The notes below the pieces were generated by a model. That model was not told the DNA's origin. It was given only the letters and a program-made list of their open reading frames with translations, and did no database searches. 64,000 bases of DNA from JANQIO01 sp965229625 (GTDB taxonomy: Bacteria > Pseudomonadota > Gammaproteobacteria > Pseudomonadales > Halieaceae). Of this stretch, positions 1-9,360 are shown piece by piece (within the stretch, counting starts at the first letter, position 1; every line of letters begins with the position of its first letter). The DNA lies in NCBI GenBank assembly GCA_965229625.1, contig CBDDJJ010000001.1:372001-436000 (forward strand). Reading direction: 5' to 3'. The translations under genes and the position numbers were made by a program.

Positions 1-2984
1 ACGCCGAAGGCCAGCGCCAGCACCGCCGGCTTGAGGAACTGCGCATCGATGGAGCGTTCGGCCATGATCGGCATCAGGCCGATGAAGGTCGTGAGGGTAG
101 TCAGCAGAATCGGGCGGAAGCGATGCACCGTGGCGTGTTCCACCGCCCGCAACACGCCTTCCCCGCGCTCGCGCATGCGCCCGATATAGTCCACCAGTAC
201 CAGGTTGTCGTTCACTACCACGCCGGCGGCGGCGCCGATACCGAAGTAGGAGAACATCGCCATGGAGACACCGAACATCAGGTGCCCGTATACAGCTCCC
301 ATGAAGCCGAAGGGGATAGCGGTCATGATCAGCAGCGGCAGCCAGTAGGAGCGGAAGGCGACCGCGATCAGCGCGTACATGACGAACAGCGCGATGGTAT
401 AGAGCGCGAGTATCTCGGTGAGAAAGAACTCCTCGTTCTCAGCCTGCCCGGCTTTCAGCACCACCAGCCCCGCATGCCGCTCCTGGAAGGCCGGCAGGAA
501 ATTGTCGTTCATGTCGCTGCTGATGTCGCTCATCAATTCTGCGGACAGGTCGGCACTGATCTGCACCATGCGCTCACCGTCGCGGCGCTGGATGCGCCGC
601 AGGCCAGTGGTGAGCTCCACGTCGACCACTGACAGCAGCGGTACTTCCCGGCCGTCCGCGGTGCGCACCCGGAAGTCGCGCAGGCTGTCCAGGCTGCGGC
701 GCTGTTCCCGCGGGTAGCGCACCATCACCTTGACGTCCCCGTTCTCCCGGGGCAAGCGCTGCACCTCTTCACCATAGTAGGCCTGCCTTACCTGGCGGGA
801 GATTTCTGCCAGGCTGAGGCCAAGCTTTTCCGTGCCGGGCAACAGACTCATGTGCAGCTCTTCGGTCTGCCCCTGCAGGTTGTCGCGCACGAAGTAGGTC
901 CCGTCGTAGGACTGCAGCTGGGCTTTCAGCTCCTGGCTGGCCTGCGCCAGCACTTCGCTGTCGCGGTGGCGGAGTACGTAGGAAACGCCCGGAGATTCCT
1001 GGTCGATGGTGTAGTTGATCTCGATTTCGTCGGCGTCCGGGACATCCCCCACCAGGTCGCGCAGGCGACTGGCCGTTTCCTTGGCGGTCATGTCCCGCAG
1101 CTCCGGCGGCACCAGCTCAATAATCGCCAGCACGCTGTCGCGCCTTGCTCGGGTATACCAGCCATGGATCAGCTCGCCGGTGCCACCGTCTTCGGCGCGC
1201 GCTTCCACCTCGTTGATCAACTTGCGCTGGGCGAGCTGGAACTGGTCGAGAATTTCCATGGAGCGTGAGTAGGGGTTGCCGGTGGGCATCTGCGCCTGCA
1301 CAAACACCTGGGTACCCTGGACTTCCGGCATGAAGGCAAATTTCACCCAGCCGCTGGTGAAGATGCCGATGCTGATCAGGAAGGCGGCCATGAACAGGCT
1401 GACCGTGAGGTAGCGGCGCTCGATCGCCAGCACCAGCCAGCGCCGGAAACTGTGGTTGGCAAAGTTGACAATGCCTTCCTCCAGCACACGCTGGCGACGC
1501 GCCAGGCCGGACAGCTTCTTCCGATGGTCGAGCTTGCGCAGGTGGGCAGGCAGGATGAAGAACGCCTCAATAATCGAAATCAGCAGCGCGACGGTAATAA
1601 CGACCGATAGCTGCTTGGTAATCTGTGCCTCGGCCAGGGACACAAAAAACCAGGGAGCAAAGGCAATCACCGTGGTCAGCACCGCAAAAATCACCGGCTT
1701 GGACACGGCATAGGCGCCCTCGATGGCGCTATCCGGCCCGCCGCCTTCGTGGCTGTGGCGGTGAATGCTCTCGCCGACCACGATGGCATCGTCGACCACG
1801 ATGCCGAGCACCAGCAGGAAGGCGAATGTGGACGTGACGTTGAGCGACACATCGTTGGCGGGCAGCAGCGAGAAGGTCCCAAGGAAGGCGACGGCAATAC
1901 CTGCAGTCACCCACAGGGCGACCTTAGGCCGCAGCGACAGGATCAGTACCAGGAATACCAGCAGCAGGCCAAGGTAGGCGGATTGCATGATGGTACTCAT
2001 GGTGCCGCGGTAGATGTCCGCCGAGTCACCCCACAGGGTCAGTTCCACGCCCTCGGGCAGGGTTTGCTGGCGCTCCTCGATCCAGGCCTGCATGGTGTCG
2101 CTGCTCTTGACGACCTGCATGTACTCCTGGGACATCACCATCAGCAGCACTGCAGGCTCGCCGTTCAGGGTGGCGAGGATATCCTCGTCTTCAAAGCCGT
2201 CGATAATAGTGGCCACATCGCCGAGGGTGACGATACCGCCGTCACTGGTCTGGCGAATGACAATGCGTGCAAAGTCCTGCTCCGTGTCGGCCAGGTTGCG
2301 TGCCCGCAGGCGGACATCCCCGGTGGCGGTCCTGACCTGGCCGGAGGAGAGGTTGATGGAGCTGGCGCGCACGGCGTTGGCCACTTCGTCAAAGCTCAGG
2401 CCATAGCGGCGTAAATCCCGTTCCGACAGCTCAATGGACACCTCTTCCTTGCGGGCGCCAAACAGGTTGACGATGGAAATATAGGGCAGCCGCGCCAGTT
2501 CATCCCGCAGGTCTTCGGCCAGACGCACGAGCTGACGCTCGGTGAGCACGTCACTGTGTACCGCAATTCGGGCCATCTCGTTCCGGAACACGGTGCGGCG
2601 CACCTGGACGTTCTCCACGTCGCGTGGCAGTGATGTCACTGAGTCCACGGCATTCTTCATTTCATTGAGGAATGCATCGAGGTCGACGCCGGCATAGGTC
2701 TGCACCTCGAGGCGGGCGAGATTCTCAGAGGCCGTGGAGTACACCCGGTAGATGTTGTCGACGCCCTTGAGGGCTTCCTCGAAGCGCAGGATGATCTGCT
2801 CTTCGACTTCCTGCGGGGCGGCGCCAGGCCAGGTGGCTTCGATTTCCACCTGGTTGGGTTTGAAGATGGGAAATGCTTCCCGCTCCATGGTAGTGAAGCC
2901 AAGGAAGCCGGCCAGCAGGATGCCGACCATCAGCAGGTTGGCGGCGACCGGGTTGTGCACCCACCAGGCAATCAGGCGCTTCAC
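1..2984 (-). CDS. RND family efflux permease (AcrB/HAE1-like), C-terminus cut by window edge
   Basis: About 994 residues are present and the reading frame runs off the window, so the last few dozen residues are missing. RND permeases are proton-driven inner-membrane pumps that work with a periplasmic adaptor and an outer-membrane channel. The N-terminus shows the usual first membrane helix after a short cytoplasmic start (VKRLIAWWVHNPVAANLL). Around residue 400 is the intramembrane VDDAIVVGES motif carrying the proton-relay Asp pair. The start is GTG at 2984, because an in-frame stop (the adaptor's own TAA) lies 6 codons upstream. The adaptor gene sits immediately upstream on the same strand, 15 bp away, so the two form an operon. 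The substrate cannot be told from sequence. Confidence 0.9.
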   Translation of the reverse strand, partial: MKRLIAWWVHNPVAANLLMVGILLAGFLGFTTMEREAFPIFKPNQVEIEATWPGAAPQEVEEQIILRFEEALKGVDNIYRVYSTASENLARLEVQTYAGVDLDAFLNEMKNAVDSVTSLPRDVENVQVRRTVFRNEMARIAVHSDVLTERQLVRLAEDLRDELARLPYISIVNLFGARKEEVSIELSERDLRRYGLSFDEVANAVRASSINLSSGQVRTATGDVRLRARNLADTEQDFARIVIRQTSDGGIVTLGDVATIIDGFEDEDILATLNGEPAVLLMVMSQEYMQVVKSSDTMQAWIEERQQTLPEGVELTLWGDSADIYRGTMSTIMQSAYLGLLLVFLVLILSLRPKVALWVTAGIAVAFLGTFSLLPANDVSLNVTSTFAFLLVLGIVVDDAIVVGESIHRHSHEGGGPDSAIEGAYAVSKPVIFAVLTTVIAFAPWFFVSLAEAQITKQLSVVITVALLISIIEAFFILPAHLRKLDHRKKLSGLARRQRVLEEGIVNFANHSFRRWLVLAIERRYLTVSLFMAAFLISIGIFTSGWVKFAFMPEVQGTQVFVQAQMPTGNPYSRSMEILDQFQLAQRKLINEVEARAEDGGTGELIHGWYTRARRDSVLAIIELVPPELRDMTAKETASRLRDLVGDVPDADEIEINYTIDQESPGVSYVLRHRDSEVLAQASQELKAQLQSYDGTYFVRDNLQGQTEELHMSLLPGTEKLGLSLAEISRQVRQAYYGEEVQRLPRENGDVKVMVRYPREQRRSLDSLRDFRVRTADGREVPLLSVVDVELTTGLRRIQRRDGERMVQISADLSAELMSDISSDMNDNFLPAFQERHAGLVVLKAGQAENEEFFLTEILALYTIALFVMYALIAVAFRSYWLPLLIMTAIPFGFMGAVYGHLMFGVSMAMFSYFGIGAAAGVVVNDNLVLVDYIGRMRERGEGVLRAVEHATVHRFRPILLTTLTTFIGLMPIMAERSIDAQFLKPAVLALAFG

Positions 2985-2999
2985 GCGAGCGGTGCCTGT

Positions 3000-4187
3000 T
3001 TAGCCCGGGCCGCTGCCCGCCGCATTCGCACTGACCAGCGCCTCGCCGTCGTCTTCGGCCTTGAGGGCCATGCCAGGGATCGGGTTGCGAATGGTGGAGG
3101 TGATCAGGCGATCGCCGGCTTTCACGCCGTCATCAACGATGGCGTAATGCGGCGAACTGTGGCTGATGCTCACGGCGCGAATTTCCAGCTCGTTGTCAGC
3201 GTTGATCACGTACACGGTGTCGCCGGCACGCAGCGCCTTGCGCGGGATGCGCACCGCATCCGCCAGTTGCCGCCCCTGCACGGTCGCCGTGACGTACAGG
3301 CCGACAGCCAGTGGCATGCCGGTGGACGAGACGTTTTTCCCGTAGGGGTCTTCCACTTCGGCAATGGCGTAGAGGGTGCGCGTCTCGCGATCGATGGACG
3401 CGTCCAGTCGCAGCAGTTCGCCCTGCCACTGCTGGTTGCTGCCGGCGACATCTGCTTCCAGGGTCACGGGCAGGCCGGCGCCGGGCTCAGCGCGAAAGCC
3501 GATGGGCAGTCCCAGGGTGGCCAACTGGTCGTAGGTGATGGGCAGGCGAATCTCGACCTTGTCGGTCGCAAAGGCCTCGCCCAGCGGCGCGCCGACGGTG
3601 ACGTATTGCCCGAGGTCGACATAGGTGTTGGCGATGCGCCCGGTGAAGGGCAGGGAGACACGGGTGCGCGCCAGGTTGACGCGGGCCTGCTCGAAATCGG
3701 CCTCGGCGGCCTTTAGTGCGGCCCGTGCTTCGGCGACCTGGGGCTTCTTCAGCGCCAGATCCGAGGGATTGGGTGTACCAATGAGCTGCTTGCGGGCGAC
3801 GTCGGCATCGGCCAGCGCCAGTTCCAGCGCGACACGGGCTTCCGCCACGCGTGCCTCGGCCTGGCTGAGGGCAAGCAGGTAATCGGTGTCGTCGATCTGT
3901 ACCAGAGTGGCTTCAGGCGTAACCGCGCCACCTTCCATGAACTCCGGGCTCACCTCGACGATGCGGCCAGACACTTCCGACACCATGTCGATGGACACGC
4001 GGGAACGCACCTCACCCTGGGTGACAACTTCCAGGGTGACTTCGTCACGTTCAACCGATTCGACAAACACCGTGATCGGTCGCGGTCCCTGCTCTCGTTT
4101 TTCCGGTGTTGGTTGATTGGCTTGTAGTAGCAGGACAATGGCTACGGCACCAACCAGCACCAGGAGCGGGGCAATTTTTCTAATCAG
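3000..4187 (-). CDS. RND efflux periplasmic adaptor (membrane fusion protein)
   Basis: Periplasmic adaptor subunit joining the RND permease downstream to an outer-membrane channel. After a short basic start there is one hydrophobic segment (IAPLLVLVGAVAIVLLL), then a barrel-sandwich/lipoyl half, an Ala/Glu-rich alpha-helical hairpin (AEARVALELALADADVARKQ) and a second lipoyl half (LARTRVSLPFTGRIANTYVD). The frame is open to an ATG at 4370, but that would add about 61 atypical residues and overlap the divergent lipoprotein gene. I place the start at a CTG at 4187, which has GGGGGAAGG a few bases upstream; a TTG at 4202 is the alternative. No canonical ATG fits the expected N-terminus, so the start is the weak point of this call. 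Confidence 0.82.
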   Translation of the reverse strand: MIRKIAPLLVLVGAVAIVLLLQANQPTPEKREQGPRPITVFVESVERDEVTLEVVTQGEVRSRVSIDMVSEVSGRIVEVSPEFMEGGAVTPEATLVQIDDTDYLLALSQAEARVAEARVALELALADADVARKQLIGTPNPSDLALKKPQVAEARAALKAAEADFEQARVNLARTRVSLPFTGRIANTYVDLGQYVTVGAPLGEAFATDKVEIRLPITYDQLATLGLPIGFRAEPGAGLPVTLEADVAGSNQQWQGELLRLDASIDRETRTLYAIAEVEDPYGKNVSSTGMPLAVGLYVTATVQGRQLADAVRIPRKALRAGDTVYVINADNELEIRAVSISHSSPHYAIVDDGVKAGDRLITSTIRNPIPGMALKAEDDGEALVSANAAGSGPG

Positions 4188-4348
4188 TGTACCTTCCCCC
4201 AAAATCCAGCGTATCGCGGGGCGCGCCCCTATGGGCGCAACAGTAAGGTAATCATAACGCACATTGACGTCCGCAGGCGAAGTCTCTATCCGGCGAGCTT
4301 TGTGCTTAAATGCCGCAACTCCAACAATAAGCAAAGAGCATTTGTAGT

Positions 4349-5869
4349 ATGCGTTCACTGCCTTTCTCACCGGGCTCCTATCTCTCGATGGCGTTGTTCA
4401 CGGCAATGCTACTGACCCTTTCCGCCTGCGGCTCCGGCGGCAGCATCCCCAAGACCGCTCCGGCAGAGCCGGCACTGTTGCCCACGGCGGTCCCGACCGT
4501 CTCCGACCCGCCTGACGCGGGCAACTTCTTCCTGCAGGCCAATGCCTTTGACCTGGCGGTGATCGGCTATGAGGCCCAGGAGTATTTCTACGAGGGCACC
4601 GCCAGCGCCTTTACCAATCTCAGTGAACTGCTGCCGGACGGCGTCTGGGACGCCGAGCCCGCAGAACAGGCCGAGTATCGCACGCGCATGGTGGTACACC
4701 GCCCGGTAGACCCGGCGGACTTCAACGGCTCGGTAATCGTGGAGTGGCTGAACGTCACCTCCGGCTTTGATATCCCGCCGAGCTGGGGAAGTGGGCACGT
4801 GGAGATGTACCGCAGCGGGCACATATGGATTGGCGTCTCCGCGCAAATCGTCGGCATCGAAGGTCGCGAGAGCAGCCTTGCGCCATTACACCTGAAGGCG
4901 GTGAACCCGGAACGCTACGGCAGCCTGCTGCACCCGGGTGACAGCTTTTCCTACGATATCTTTTCCCAGGTGACGCCGATTCTCCGCGGACAGGCAAACC
5001 GGGATGTGCTGGCTGGGATGGTCCCGGACCGCATCGCCGCCTACGGCGAGTCCCAGTCCGCCGGCAGGCTGGTGACCTACATCAACGCGGTACAGCCTCT
5101 GTATGGCGCCTACGACGGTTTCATGGTGCACAGCCGGGGCGGTGGTTCGTCGGCGCTGGCGCAGGAGCCGCAGGTGCCCATCGCCACACCGCAGTTACCC
5201 AGGGTGCGGGAAGATATCGGCGTGCCCGTGATTACCTTCCAGACTGAGACCGACCTGACGATTCTCGGCTACTTCGGGGCACGCCAGCCCGACAGCGAGA
5301 ACTTCAGGCTGTGGGAGGTGGCGGGTACCGCCCATGCGGATTACTACACGATTATCAGCGGACGGCTCGACGCGACCGGGGAGCCGCGCTTTGCGGAAGT
5401 TGTCGAAGAAGATACGGTGCTGGGCATCCTGCGCTGCGATGCCCCTTTCAACTCGGGGCCGATGCACTATGTGTTCGCACGCGCGGTGCGGGCGCTGGAC
5501 GACTGGATCCAGCTTGACACCGAACCCCCGTCCGGCCCCTTGCTTGACCTGACCGATGATGGCAGCACCTTCCTGCGGGATTCGCTCGGCAATGCCACCG
5601 GCGGTATTCGCACACCCTACGTCGACGCACCCAGTGCCATTCTCTCCGGTGAGGGCCAGAGCAGCGGCGGGTTTTGCCGCCTGTTCGGGACCACGCAGCT
5701 ATTCAGTGCCGAACAGATGGCCAGCCTGTACGTTGATGAAGCCGGCTTCGTTGCGGCAGTCACCGCCGCTACCGAGGCAGCGGTGGCGGCTGACTTCCTG
5801 TTGCCGGAAGACGCGGAGGCCATCATCGCCTGGGCGCCTGAGCAGTGGCGCAGGCAGCAAGGCCAGTAG
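4349..5869 (+). CDS. lipoprotein alpha/beta-hydrolase domain protein
   Basis: 506 residues. The N-terminus is a lipoprotein signal with lipobox LSAC and the lipidated Cys at residue 27, so the protein is probably anchored facing the periplasm. The body resembles the large 'alpha/beta hydrolase domain' family (Pfam Abhydrolase_10 type): a nucleophile-elbow-like YGESQSAGR segment and a late His in WEVAGTAHADY that would complete the triad. The substrate is unknown; esterase or lactonase activity is only a family-level guess. It is transcribed divergently from the efflux operon and ends 15 bp before the convergent LysR gene. Confidence 0.72.
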   Translation: MRSLPFSPGSYLSMALFTAMLLTLSACGSGGSIPKTAPAEPALLPTAVPTVSDPPDAGNFFLQANAFDLAVIGYEAQEYFYEGTASAFTNLSELLPDGVWDAEPAEQAEYRTRMVVHRPVDPADFNGSVIVEWLNVTSGFDIPPSWGSGHVEMYRSGHIWIGVSAQIVGIEGRESSLAPLHLKAVNPERYGSLLHPGDSFSYDIFSQVTPILRGQANRDVLAGMVPDRIAAYGESQSAGRLVTYINAVQPLYGAYDGFMVHSRGGGSSALAQEPQVPIATPQLPRVREDIGVPVITFQTETDLTILGYFGARQPDSENFRLWEVAGTAHADYYTIISGRLDATGEPRFAEVVEEDTVLGILRCDAPFNSGPMHYVFARAVRALDDWIQLDTEPPSGPLLDLTDDGSTFLRDSLGNATGGIRTPYVDAPSAILSGEGQSSGGFCRLFGTTQLFSAEQMASLYVDEAGFVAAVTAATEAAVAADFLLPEDAEAIIAWAPEQWRRQQGQ

Positions 5870-5884
5870 CGTCGCGCTGTCGGC

Positions 5885-6796
5885 CTAGCTGACCAGATCC
5901 CAGTAGGGGCGCTCGCCGATGCTGTCCGCCAGGCAATCGACAAACAGGCGGACCTTGCTGGACAGGTGGCGGTGCCGTGGATACAGCGCGCACAGGGTCA
6001 GGTCGGCAGGTTGGTAGTCCGGCATCAGGGTGCGCAGTTCACCGGCCTGGAGTGAGGCGCCGACGATGAAAGTGGGCAACAGCGCGATGCCGCGCCCGCG
6101 GCAGGCGGCCGCCGCCAGCACCTCGCCGTTGTTGGACCACATGGCACAATTCACGGTCACCGACGTCTCGCCTTCCGGGCCGGTCAAACGCCACTGGATG
6201 CCGGTGGCCTGGTAGCCGTAGTGCAGGCAGCGATGCGCGGCCAGTTCTGCCGGGGCCTCGGGTTCCCCCGCTTCAGCCAGGTAGGCGGGGGAGGCGCATA
6301 GTACCCGCCGCACCGGGGTGATTTCGCGAGTCGCCAGGCTGGTGCTGTGCTGGGGTTCGCTGATGCGGATGGACACATCGAAACCTTCTTCCAGCGGGTC
6401 AACGAAGCGGTCATTCAGGCTCAGTTCAACCCGCAAGTCCGGGTAGCGCTCCATAAAGCTTGTCACGATGTCCGGCAGGTGGAGGGTACCGAAAGACATT
6501 GGCGCATTGACTCTCAGGGTGCCTACCGGCTGGCCCTGGGCTTCCCTGACAGCGCTCAGGGCCAGGTCGACCTCCGCCAGCACCGACAGGCAGCGCTGGT
6601 AGAAGGCGAGGCCGGTATCCGTGGGTTTGACCACCCGCGTACTCCGCAGCAGCAGTTGGGCGCCCAGGTCCTCCTCGAGCTTCTTGACCTGCTTGTTAAC
6701 GACCGCCCGGGAAACGCCCATTTCGCGGGCCGCCGCGGCGAAGCCGCCGGCCTCCACGACCCGGGCGAAGCTGCGCATTCCCTCCAGTACATCCAT
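5885..6796 (-). CDS. LysR-family transcriptional regulator
   Basis: 303 residues. An N-terminal winged helix-turn-helix (FARVVEAGGFAAAAREMGVS then VNKQVKKLEEDLGAQLL) is followed by a type-2 periplasmic-binding-fold effector domain, including the typical GTLRVNAPMSFG and NNGEVLAAAACRGRGIALLP segments. An upstream in-frame ATG exists at 6820, but the ATG at 6796 is preceded by GGAGG and gives the standard LysR N-terminus. It is divergent from a pirin gene, and the intergenic region holds a LysR-box-like inverted repeat, so it probably regulates the pirin and perhaps the genes beyond. Its closest family is the group exemplified by AaeR/CrgA-like regulators; the inducer is unknown. Confidence 0.88.
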   Translation of the reverse strand: MDVLEGMRSFARVVEAGGFAAAAREMGVSRAVVNKQVKKLEEDLGAQLLLRSTRVVKPTDTGLAFYQRCLSVLAEVDLALSAVREAQGQPVGTLRVNAPMSFGTLHLPDIVTSFMERYPDLRVELSLNDRFVDPLEEGFDVSIRISEPQHSTSLATREITPVRRVLCASPAYLAEAGEPEAPAELAAHRCLHYGYQATGIQWRLTGPEGETSVTVNCAMWSNNGEVLAAAACRGRGIALLPTFIVGASLQAGELRTLMPDYQPADLTLCALYPRHRHLSSKVRLFVDCLADSIGERPYWDLVS

Positions 6797-6867
6797 GGGA
6801 CCTCCGGTTATTGTCAACAAAAAAGCGACATAATGTTTCCATGGTGCCTAATTGTTTCTAAATCGGC

Positions 6868-6888
6868 AATGAATAAACTGTGTTCATT
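6868..6888. promoter_or_regulatory. candidate LysR-binding inverted repeat between LysR gene and pirin
   Basis: AATGAA and TTCATT form a perfect 6-bp inverted repeat separated by 9 bases, containing a T-N11-A core. It lies between the divergent LysR gene and the pirin gene, 22 bp before the pirin start. Assignment to the neighbouring LysR protein is inference. Confidence 0.45.
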
Positions 6889-6910
6889 CACGACACAGGA
6901 GGAACCCAAC

Positions 6911-7606
6911 ATGACAATTCGACCGAGTGCAGAGCGTGGCGTGGCCAACTTCGGCTGGCTGGACAGCAAGCACAGCTTCTCTTTCGGCCACTACTTCGAC
7001 CAGCGCTACATGGGCCACGGCCCGCTGCGCGTGATCAACGAGGACCGGGTCAAGCCTGGCCGCGGTTTTGATACCCACGGCCACAGCGATATGGAAATCA
7101 TCTCCTACGTCCTCGATGGTGCGCTGGAGCACAATGACAGCATGGGCAACGGCTCGCTGATCCGTCCCGGCGACGTGCAACGCATGACCGCAGGTACCGG
7201 CGTGCGCCACAGCGAGTACAACGCCTCAGACAGTGAAGAAGTCCACTTCCTGCAGATATGGATCCTGCCGGAAGCCCAGGGGCTCGAGCCCGGCTACGAG
7301 CAAAAGCCCTTCACACGTGAAGAAAAGCTCAACCAGTTGCGGCTGGTGGGCGCTCGCGATGGTCGCGAGGGCGCAGTGGTCATCCACCGGGACGTGGACC
7401 TGTACGCCTCGGTACTGGAGCGCGGCTGCGAAGTCCGCCACGGCATTGCCGCTGATCGCAAGGGCTGGTTGCAGGTGGCTCGCGGCAGCCTGCTGGTCAA
7501 TGGCGAACGCCTGGATCAGGGTGACGGAGCGGCGCTGGATGCCGGTGAGCAGCTGGTGATCGAGGCTGCCGAAGAGTCTGAATTCCTGTTGTTTGATATG
7601 GGCTGA
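6911..7606 (+). CDS. pirin family bicupin protein (YhhW-like)
   Basis: 231 residues. Two cupin domains; the N-terminal one keeps the iron ligands expected for pirins: His pair in DTHGHSDME and the His/Glu pair in GVRHSEYN. Family members include quercetinase-type oxidoreductases and redox-responsive regulators; which applies here is not visible. The frame is open far upstream, but the ATG at 6911 has AGGAGG 9 bp before it and matches the usual pirin start (MTIRPSAERG). It is divergent from the LysR gene and followed by a tandem-repeat stretch, then a second, longer pirin. Confidence 0.88.
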   Translation: MTIRPSAERGVANFGWLDSKHSFSFGHYFDQRYMGHGPLRVINEDRVKPGRGFDTHGHSDMEIISYVLDGALEHNDSMGNGSLIRPGDVQRMTAGTGVRHSEYNASDSEEVHFLQIWILPEAQGLEPGYEQKPFTREEKLNQLRLVGARDGREGAVVIHRDVDLYASVLERGCEVRHGIAADRKGWLQVARGSLLVNGERLDQGDGAALDAGEQLVIEAAEESEFLLFDMG

Positions 7607-7620
7607 TGGCTTTTTAACAT

Positions 7621-7720
7621 ACGCTGAGGGCTCTTTAGCTGTGCGCTGAGGGCTCTTCGATATGCGCTGAGGGCTCTTTAAATCGTGCCTAAAAGCGGCG
7701 GGCCCGTTGAACGGACCCGC
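7621..7720. repeat. short tandem repeat plus hairpin between two pirin genes
   Basis: CGCTGAGGGCTCTT occurs three times, beginning at 7622, 7644 and 7665 (spacing 22 then 21), just after the pirin stop. A GC-rich near-perfect hairpin follows at 7698-7720 (GCGGGCCCGTT / AACGGACCCGC, one mismatch) without a T-run. The intergenic stretch 7607-7785 otherwise shows only the ribosome site of the next gene. Confidence 0.7.
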
Positions 7721-7785
7721 GCCTCGCTGCGTAAACTAAGCTGTCCACACCAGACACCGTGCATCACCCAGGAAGAGGTTCCACC

Positions 7786-8688
7786 ATGAGTTTTGAAACT
7801 GCTGCAGAGGCCAACTGCGCGGAAAAACAGGGCAGCATTGAACTGCTGATCGAGCCGCGTGAGACCGACCTCGGGGAATTCACCGTGCGCCGTTCACTGC
7901 CATCCCGTAAACGTCGCAAGGTGGGTCCCTTCGTGTTCTTCGATCACATGGGCCCGGCGGAATTTCCTCCCGGCAAGGGCATTTCGGTGCGGCCGCATCC
8001 CCATATTGGTATTGCCACGATTACCTATCTGTTTGAGGGCGTCATCATGCATCGCGACAGCCTTGGCGTGGTGCAGCCCATCGAGGCGGGCGCCATCAAC
8101 CTGATGACCGCTGGCAGCGGTATCGTCCACTCCGAGCGCGCCGGGGATGACCTCGACGAGGTGAGCCGCCTGCACGGTATCCAGTCCTGGATCGCCCTGC
8201 CGGAACAGGACCAGGAGCGCGACCCGGACTTCACCCACTATCCGGCGACTGAGCTGCCGCAGGTCGCCTTGCCCGGTGTGCACGCCACCCTGATCATGGG
8301 CTCGGCCTATGGGGAAGAATCCCCGGTACAGACCTATTCGCGCACCCTCTACATGGACTGCCGTCTGGAGACGGACGCAGAGTTGACCTTGCCCGACGAC
8401 GAGCAGGAACTGGCGGTCTATGTGGTCGAAGGCGAGGTGCTTGTCGATGGTGACAGCCACGGCGCCGGTGTCATGGCCGTGGCCTGCCCGGGCAAATCAC
8501 TCACGCTCAGGGCTGCCCAATCCAGCCGGGTCATGGTGATCGGCGGAGATCAGCTCGGCGAGCGGCATATCTTCTGGAACTTCGTTCACAGTGATCCCGC
8601 GCGTATCGAGCAGGCCAAGCTGGACTGGAAAGAAGATCGTTTCCCGAAGGTTGAGGGGGACGAAGAATTTATCCCGCTGCCCGAGTAG
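7786..8688 (+). CDS. pirin family bicupin protein
   Basis: 300 residues, longer than the neighbouring pirin. Metal-site motifs are intact: RPHPHIGIAT and SGIVHSERAG provide three His and one Glu. The C-terminal cupin ends in the family's usual FVHSDPARIEQAKLDW segment. The ATG at 7786 follows GGAAGAGG and is preferred over an in-frame upstream start at 7759. It is followed 50 bp later by a nitroreductase, a linkage that fits a redox or quinone-handling locus, although no substrate can be named. Confidence 0.88.
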   Translation: MSFETAAEANCAEKQGSIELLIEPRETDLGEFTVRRSLPSRKRRKVGPFVFFDHMGPAEFPPGKGISVRPHPHIGIATITYLFEGVIMHRDSLGVVQPIEAGAINLMTAGSGIVHSERAGDDLDEVSRLHGIQSWIALPEQDQERDPDFTHYPATELPQVALPGVHATLIMGSAYGEESPVQTYSRTLYMDCRLETDAELTLPDDEQELAVYVVEGEVLVDGDSHGAGVMAVACPGKSLTLRAAQSSRVMVIGGDQLGERHIFWNFVHSDPARIEQAKLDWKEDRFPKVEGDEEFIPLPE

Positions 8689-8738
8689 TCGCCGGGCCGC
8701 CAGGAAATGTATTACTTACAGCATGACAGGACACTCCA

Positions 8739-9326
8739 ATGAGCAAGGGAATCGCCCCCGTAGAACACCCCATCCACGCGCTGCTGGCGGAGCGCCACAG
8801 CCCCTATGCGTTCGACCCGGAGCGCGAGGTCAGCGACGCCGATCTCGGCGCCCTGTTCGAGGCAGCGCGCTGGACCATGTCTTCCTATAACGCCCAGCCC
8901 TGGCGCTACATTGTCGGCGTCAAGGGACGCAGCCAGGCTACCTGGGACAAGATTTACCAGGTCCTGCTTGAGGGCAACCAGCCCTGGGCCGCCAACGCGC
9001 CGGTGCTGGCGTTGGGTGTGATCGAAAAGAACTTTGAGTACAACGGCAAGCCCAACAAGGCCGCGGCCCACGACCTGGGCGCAGCCTCCGCGATGCTCAC
9101 CGTCGAGGCCACGGCGCGCGGTCTTGTCGTGCACCAGATGATTGGCATCGACGCCGAGGCCGCGCACGCCGCCTTCGGCCTGGCTGACAGCCAGGAATCC
9201 CTCACCGGGCTGGCCATCGGCTACGAGGGTGCGCCCGGGGTCATCCCGGCGCAGTATGCCGAGCGCGATGAAGGTCCGCGTGAGCGCAAATCCCTGGCCG
9301 ACATCATTCTCGACGGAGGGCTGTGA
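8739..9326 (+). CDS. nitroreductase family FMN oxidoreductase
   Basis: 195 residues, the usual size of the NfsB/Frase-type nitroreductase fold. The FMN phosphate-binding arginine cluster is seen early (LLAERHSPYAFDP), with the AARWTMSSYNAQPWRYIVG segment typical of the family, and a C-terminal Arg-rich tail (ERKSLADIIL). These enzymes use FMN and NAD(P)H to reduce quinones, nitro compounds or related substrates. Same strand as the upstream pirin and the downstream CoA-transferase-like gene; the tight spacing (34 bp to the next start) suggests co-transcription. Confidence 0.88.
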   Translation: MSKGIAPVEHPIHALLAERHSPYAFDPEREVSDADLGALFEAARWTMSSYNAQPWRYIVGVKGRSQATWDKIYQVLLEGNQPWAANAPVLALGVIEKNFEYNGKPNKAAAHDLGAASAMLTVEATARGLVVHQMIGIDAEAAHAAFGLADSQESLTGLAIGYEGAPGVIPAQYAERDEGPRERKSLADIILDGGL

Positions 9327-9360
9327 TAGGCTCCGCCCGTTCAGTCCGGGAAGCGAGCGT

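Noticed and set aside
9142..9360. N-terminal extension of the CoA-transferase-like gene
   Set aside because: It overlaps the nitroreductase gene in another frame, is rich in Arg/Pro/Ser as shadow frames are, and the conserved protein starts at the GTG at 9361.
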